Shown here piece after piece: positions 62,008-64,000 of a stretch of DNA of 64,000 nucleotides; position 1 is the first letter of the stretch; the number at the start of each line of letters is the position of its first letter. Under the pieces are notes generated by a model that saw only the letters and a list, made by a program, of their open reading frames with translations, was not told the origin of the DNA and searched no databases. The position numbers were made by a program, and so were the translations under genes. Where the stretch lies: contig JAQFVV010012398.1 of assembly GCA_028023455.1 (NCBI GenBank), positions 10,469,160 to 10,533,159 on the forward strand. The letters are read 5' to 3'. This stretch comes from Epiperipatus broadwayi (Eukaryota > Onychophora > Udeonychophora > Euonychophora > Peripatidae).

Positions 62008-62673
62008 ACAGGAATAAAGAAACTAGATCTAAACACAAACTCTGAGCATTTATGAAACAATTTCTATTCAGCTTGCAAGCCTGAATTTTTTAGACACGTA
62101 ATGTCTTCAAACTCAGCATAGCAAACCAGATAGCTATATGGGTCTGATCTCAGTTCAGCATCACCACATAGTAGAAGCCTCTGCAATCTATATCCTTGCA
62201 AGAAAGACCTCAAAGGTACATTTATGAAAAACAAAAATGCAAGTTAAAAAGCTTGCTAACGCTTGTATTTATGTCCACAGATGGCGTTCTACCAAAACCA
62301 CCGATCTGAAAGTGGAATTATAGTTAGAGATAGTGAATACTACTCTGATGTTTATGTAAACAAAACATACGCTTGATCGGTGTTTTTGGTAGAACGCCAT
62401 CTGTGGACATAAATACAAGCATTAGCAAGTTTTTTAACTTGCATTTTTGTTTTTCATAAATGTACCTTTGAGGTCTTTCTTGCAATGATATAGATTGCAG
62501 AGGCTTCTACTATGTGGTGATGCTGAACTGAGATCAGACCCATATAGCTATCTAGTTTGCTATGCTGAGTTTGAAGACATTACGTGTCTAAAAAATTCAC
62601 GCTTGCAAGCTGAATAGAAATTGTTTCATAAACGCTCAGAGTTTGTGTTTAGATCTAGTTTCTTTATTCCTGT

Positions 62674-62717
62674 CTTTCACTGATGATAGCAAATAGCTTG
62701 AAATCATGATCTGAAAG
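62674..62717 (+). ncRNA. Type I hammerhead ribozyme, intact copy
   Basis: Stem I CTTTCA (62674-62679) pairs fully with TGAAAG (62712-62717). The core CTGATGA spans 62680-62686 and GAAA spans 62700-62703, both canonical. Stem II is AGC/GCT around AAATA with a U-U at its base. Stem III is the palindrome TCATGA (62704-62709) closed by A-U. Cleavage is predicted after ATC, between 62711 and 62712. The minimal stems II and III suggest that a dimeric fold or tertiary contacts help. This is the best copy in the window. Confidence 0.85.
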
Positions 62718-63078
62718 TGGAATTATAGTTAGAGATAGTGAATACTACTCTGATGTTTATGTAAACAAAACATACGCTTGATCGGTGTTTTTGGGAGAAT
62801 GCCATCTGTGGACATAAATACAAGCGTTAGCAAGTTTTTTAACTTGCATTTTTGTTTTTCATAAATGTACCTTTGAGGTCTTTCTTGCAATGATATAGAT
62901 TGCAGAAGCTTCTACTATGTGGTGATGCTGAACTGAGATCAGACCCATATAGCTATCTGGTTTGCTATGCTGAGTTTGAAGACATTACGTGTCTAAAATA
63001 TTCATGCTTGCAAGCTGAATAGAAATTGTTTCATAAACGCTCAGAGTTTGTGTTTAGATCTAGTTTCTTTATTCCTGT

Positions 63079-63122
63079 CTTTCAGTGATGATAGCAAATA
63101 GCTTGAAATCATGATCTGAAAG
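63079..63122 (+). ncRNA. Hammerhead ribozyme, 405-family copy 4 (core mutated)
   Basis: Identical to the copy at 62674 except that the core reads GTGATGA, with the invariant C3 changed to G. The predicted cut site would be 63116/63117. It is probably inactive. Confidence 0.65.
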
Positions 63123-63230
63123 TGGAATTATAGTTAGAGATAGTGAATACTACTCTGACGTTTATGTAAACAAAACATACGCTTGATCGGTGTTTTTGGT
63201 AGAACGCCATCTGTGGATATATATATATAT

Positions 63231-64000
63231 GATCATTTGGAATCATTCTCAAAATGTGCCCTTAAATAAGAATCAGGAAAAATGGTCATTAAAAAGATCA
63301 AACTTGTAATTGAGGAAAATCTTTTTATTTGAAAGAAAAACAGAAATCCTCTGAAGATGTTTTTTTTTTGTCTTTTACTATTGTGATGTTTAAAATGTTA
63401 TGTACATTTAGTAATCTCATTGTATTTTATTCAGCCAGGTCTAACAGATATAACCATATATTTAAAAGGGATGCATGTAAATGATTGTATTCATGTTTAT
63501 AGCATTTTGAGATTGCAAGGGGGGATTTATATATGTTTTATAAATGTCTATAAGAATAGAGTTGCTACTTTGATAATTATATATTTTGCCTTGGATTAAT
63601 ATATATCTCTATTATTATTATTATCATAAATTTAAAATGAACAATTTATTTACCTTTCATGAATAGGTTTGTATTGGTTTATTGATTACACTTTTGTTAT
63701 ATGTGTTGTAAATGTGGTTTAAGATTTGTTATATAATTGTTACCTCAATGTCTTTCTTTTCATTATTGGTATTTCTGCTTATAATAATATATTTATTGTG
63801 GCAACTATGTTGGTGATTTCTCATTTTACTTAGATATTATTCACTAGACCTTTCCTTATGTTAGTGGTTGATACTAATAGGACACTTAAATATTGTAACA
63901 TCATGCCAGCACTGCTCTATCCACTTTAGTGTAACCTGATTTCTGATCACACATAAATATTTAGTATTTCAATTTATTATAAAAGCATTTGTGTGATTGT
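63231..64000. other. AT-rich non-coding stretch to the window end
   Basis: No gene, repeat border or RNA was recognised. Confidence 0.4.

Larger units (their letters stand above)
61414..62306 (-). mobile_element. 405-bp hammerhead array, left arm
   Basis: Units begin ATGAAAAACAAAAATGC at 61414, 61819 and 62224, an exact 405-bp period. The third unit is cut at CCGATC (62306). Ribozymes lie on the minus strand at 61559-61602 and 61964-62007. Units are about 97-99% alike by eye. There is no open frame of note. The unit shares its GCCTCTGCAATCTATAT and GGTACATTTATGA parts with the 448-bp family. Confidence 0.9.
62307..63216 (+). mobile_element. 405-bp hammerhead array, right (inverted) arm
   Basis: Starting TGAAAGTGGAATTATAG at 62307, the same unit runs in the opposite orientation for about 2.2 copies. 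The landmark TTTTTGTTTTTCAT ends at 62457 and 62862, a 405-bp period. The arm stops at GCCATCTGTGGA, where a TA microsatellite begins (63216-63230). Ribozymes lie on the plus strand at 62674-62717 and 63079-63122. Confidence 0.9.

Overview
The window is non-coding eukaryotic DNA from a strongly AT-rich genome. It is almost certainly an invertebrate animal, judging by the mix of Penelope-like, jockey/CR1-like LINE, Ty3/gypsy, hAT and Tc1/mariner-type elements. I cannot name the species. I see no bacterial signals and no intact host gene. The long open frames are decayed transposon pieces or translations of simple repeats, plus one weak candidate exon near 28.7 kb.

Layout. 1-9.65 kb: diverged copies of one long repeated region (1-1190 matches 7090-7690; about 4.1-7.1 kb matches 7.7-9.6 kb and continues at 20.9-22.2 kb). 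It holds a gypsy integrase remnant, a 1.3 kb pyrimidine tract and a 63-bp minisatellite. 9.65-20.9 kb: a decayed Penelope-like element with inverted terminal repeats. Nested inside it are a second Penelope-type palindrome and an 8 kb inverted array of about 25 near-identical 318-bp units. 22.6-25.3 kb: another palindromic Penelope fragment and an inverted tandem array of about 335-bp units. 29.3-34 kb: a palindromic repeat, a hAT-type element and two LINE fragments. 34-44.9 kb: Ty3/gypsy LTR-type repeats and a gutted gypsy element, with a 3.5 kb block inserted in a TA microsatellite. 44.9-48.3 kb: a minus-strand LINE relic. 51.8-53 kb: a hAT MITE and an inverted tandem element. 59.6 kb: a Tc1/mariner-like MITE. 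61.4-63.2 kb: an inverted array of 405-bp units.

The main discovery is a family of small non-coding elements at 8.08-8.42, 52.23-53.03 and 61.41-63.22 kb. Their repeat unit (405 or about 448 bp) contains a readable type I hammerhead ribozyme: stem I, CUGANGA-type core, short stem II, GAAA, a six-base palindromic stem III and a cleavable AUC or GUC. Stem I differs between the two unit families, but both versions remain fully complementary, which is the covariation expected of a functional RNA. The units are arranged as head-to-tail multimers that flip into an inverted arm, and TA microsatellites bound them on both sides. In one element the flip point coincides with the predicted self-cleavage site. 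This fits retrozyme-like elements copied through multimeric or circular RNA, possibly by the Penelope-type machinery whose relics lie in the same window. The 318-, 335- and 372-bp inverted arrays share this architecture without a recognisable canonical hammerhead.
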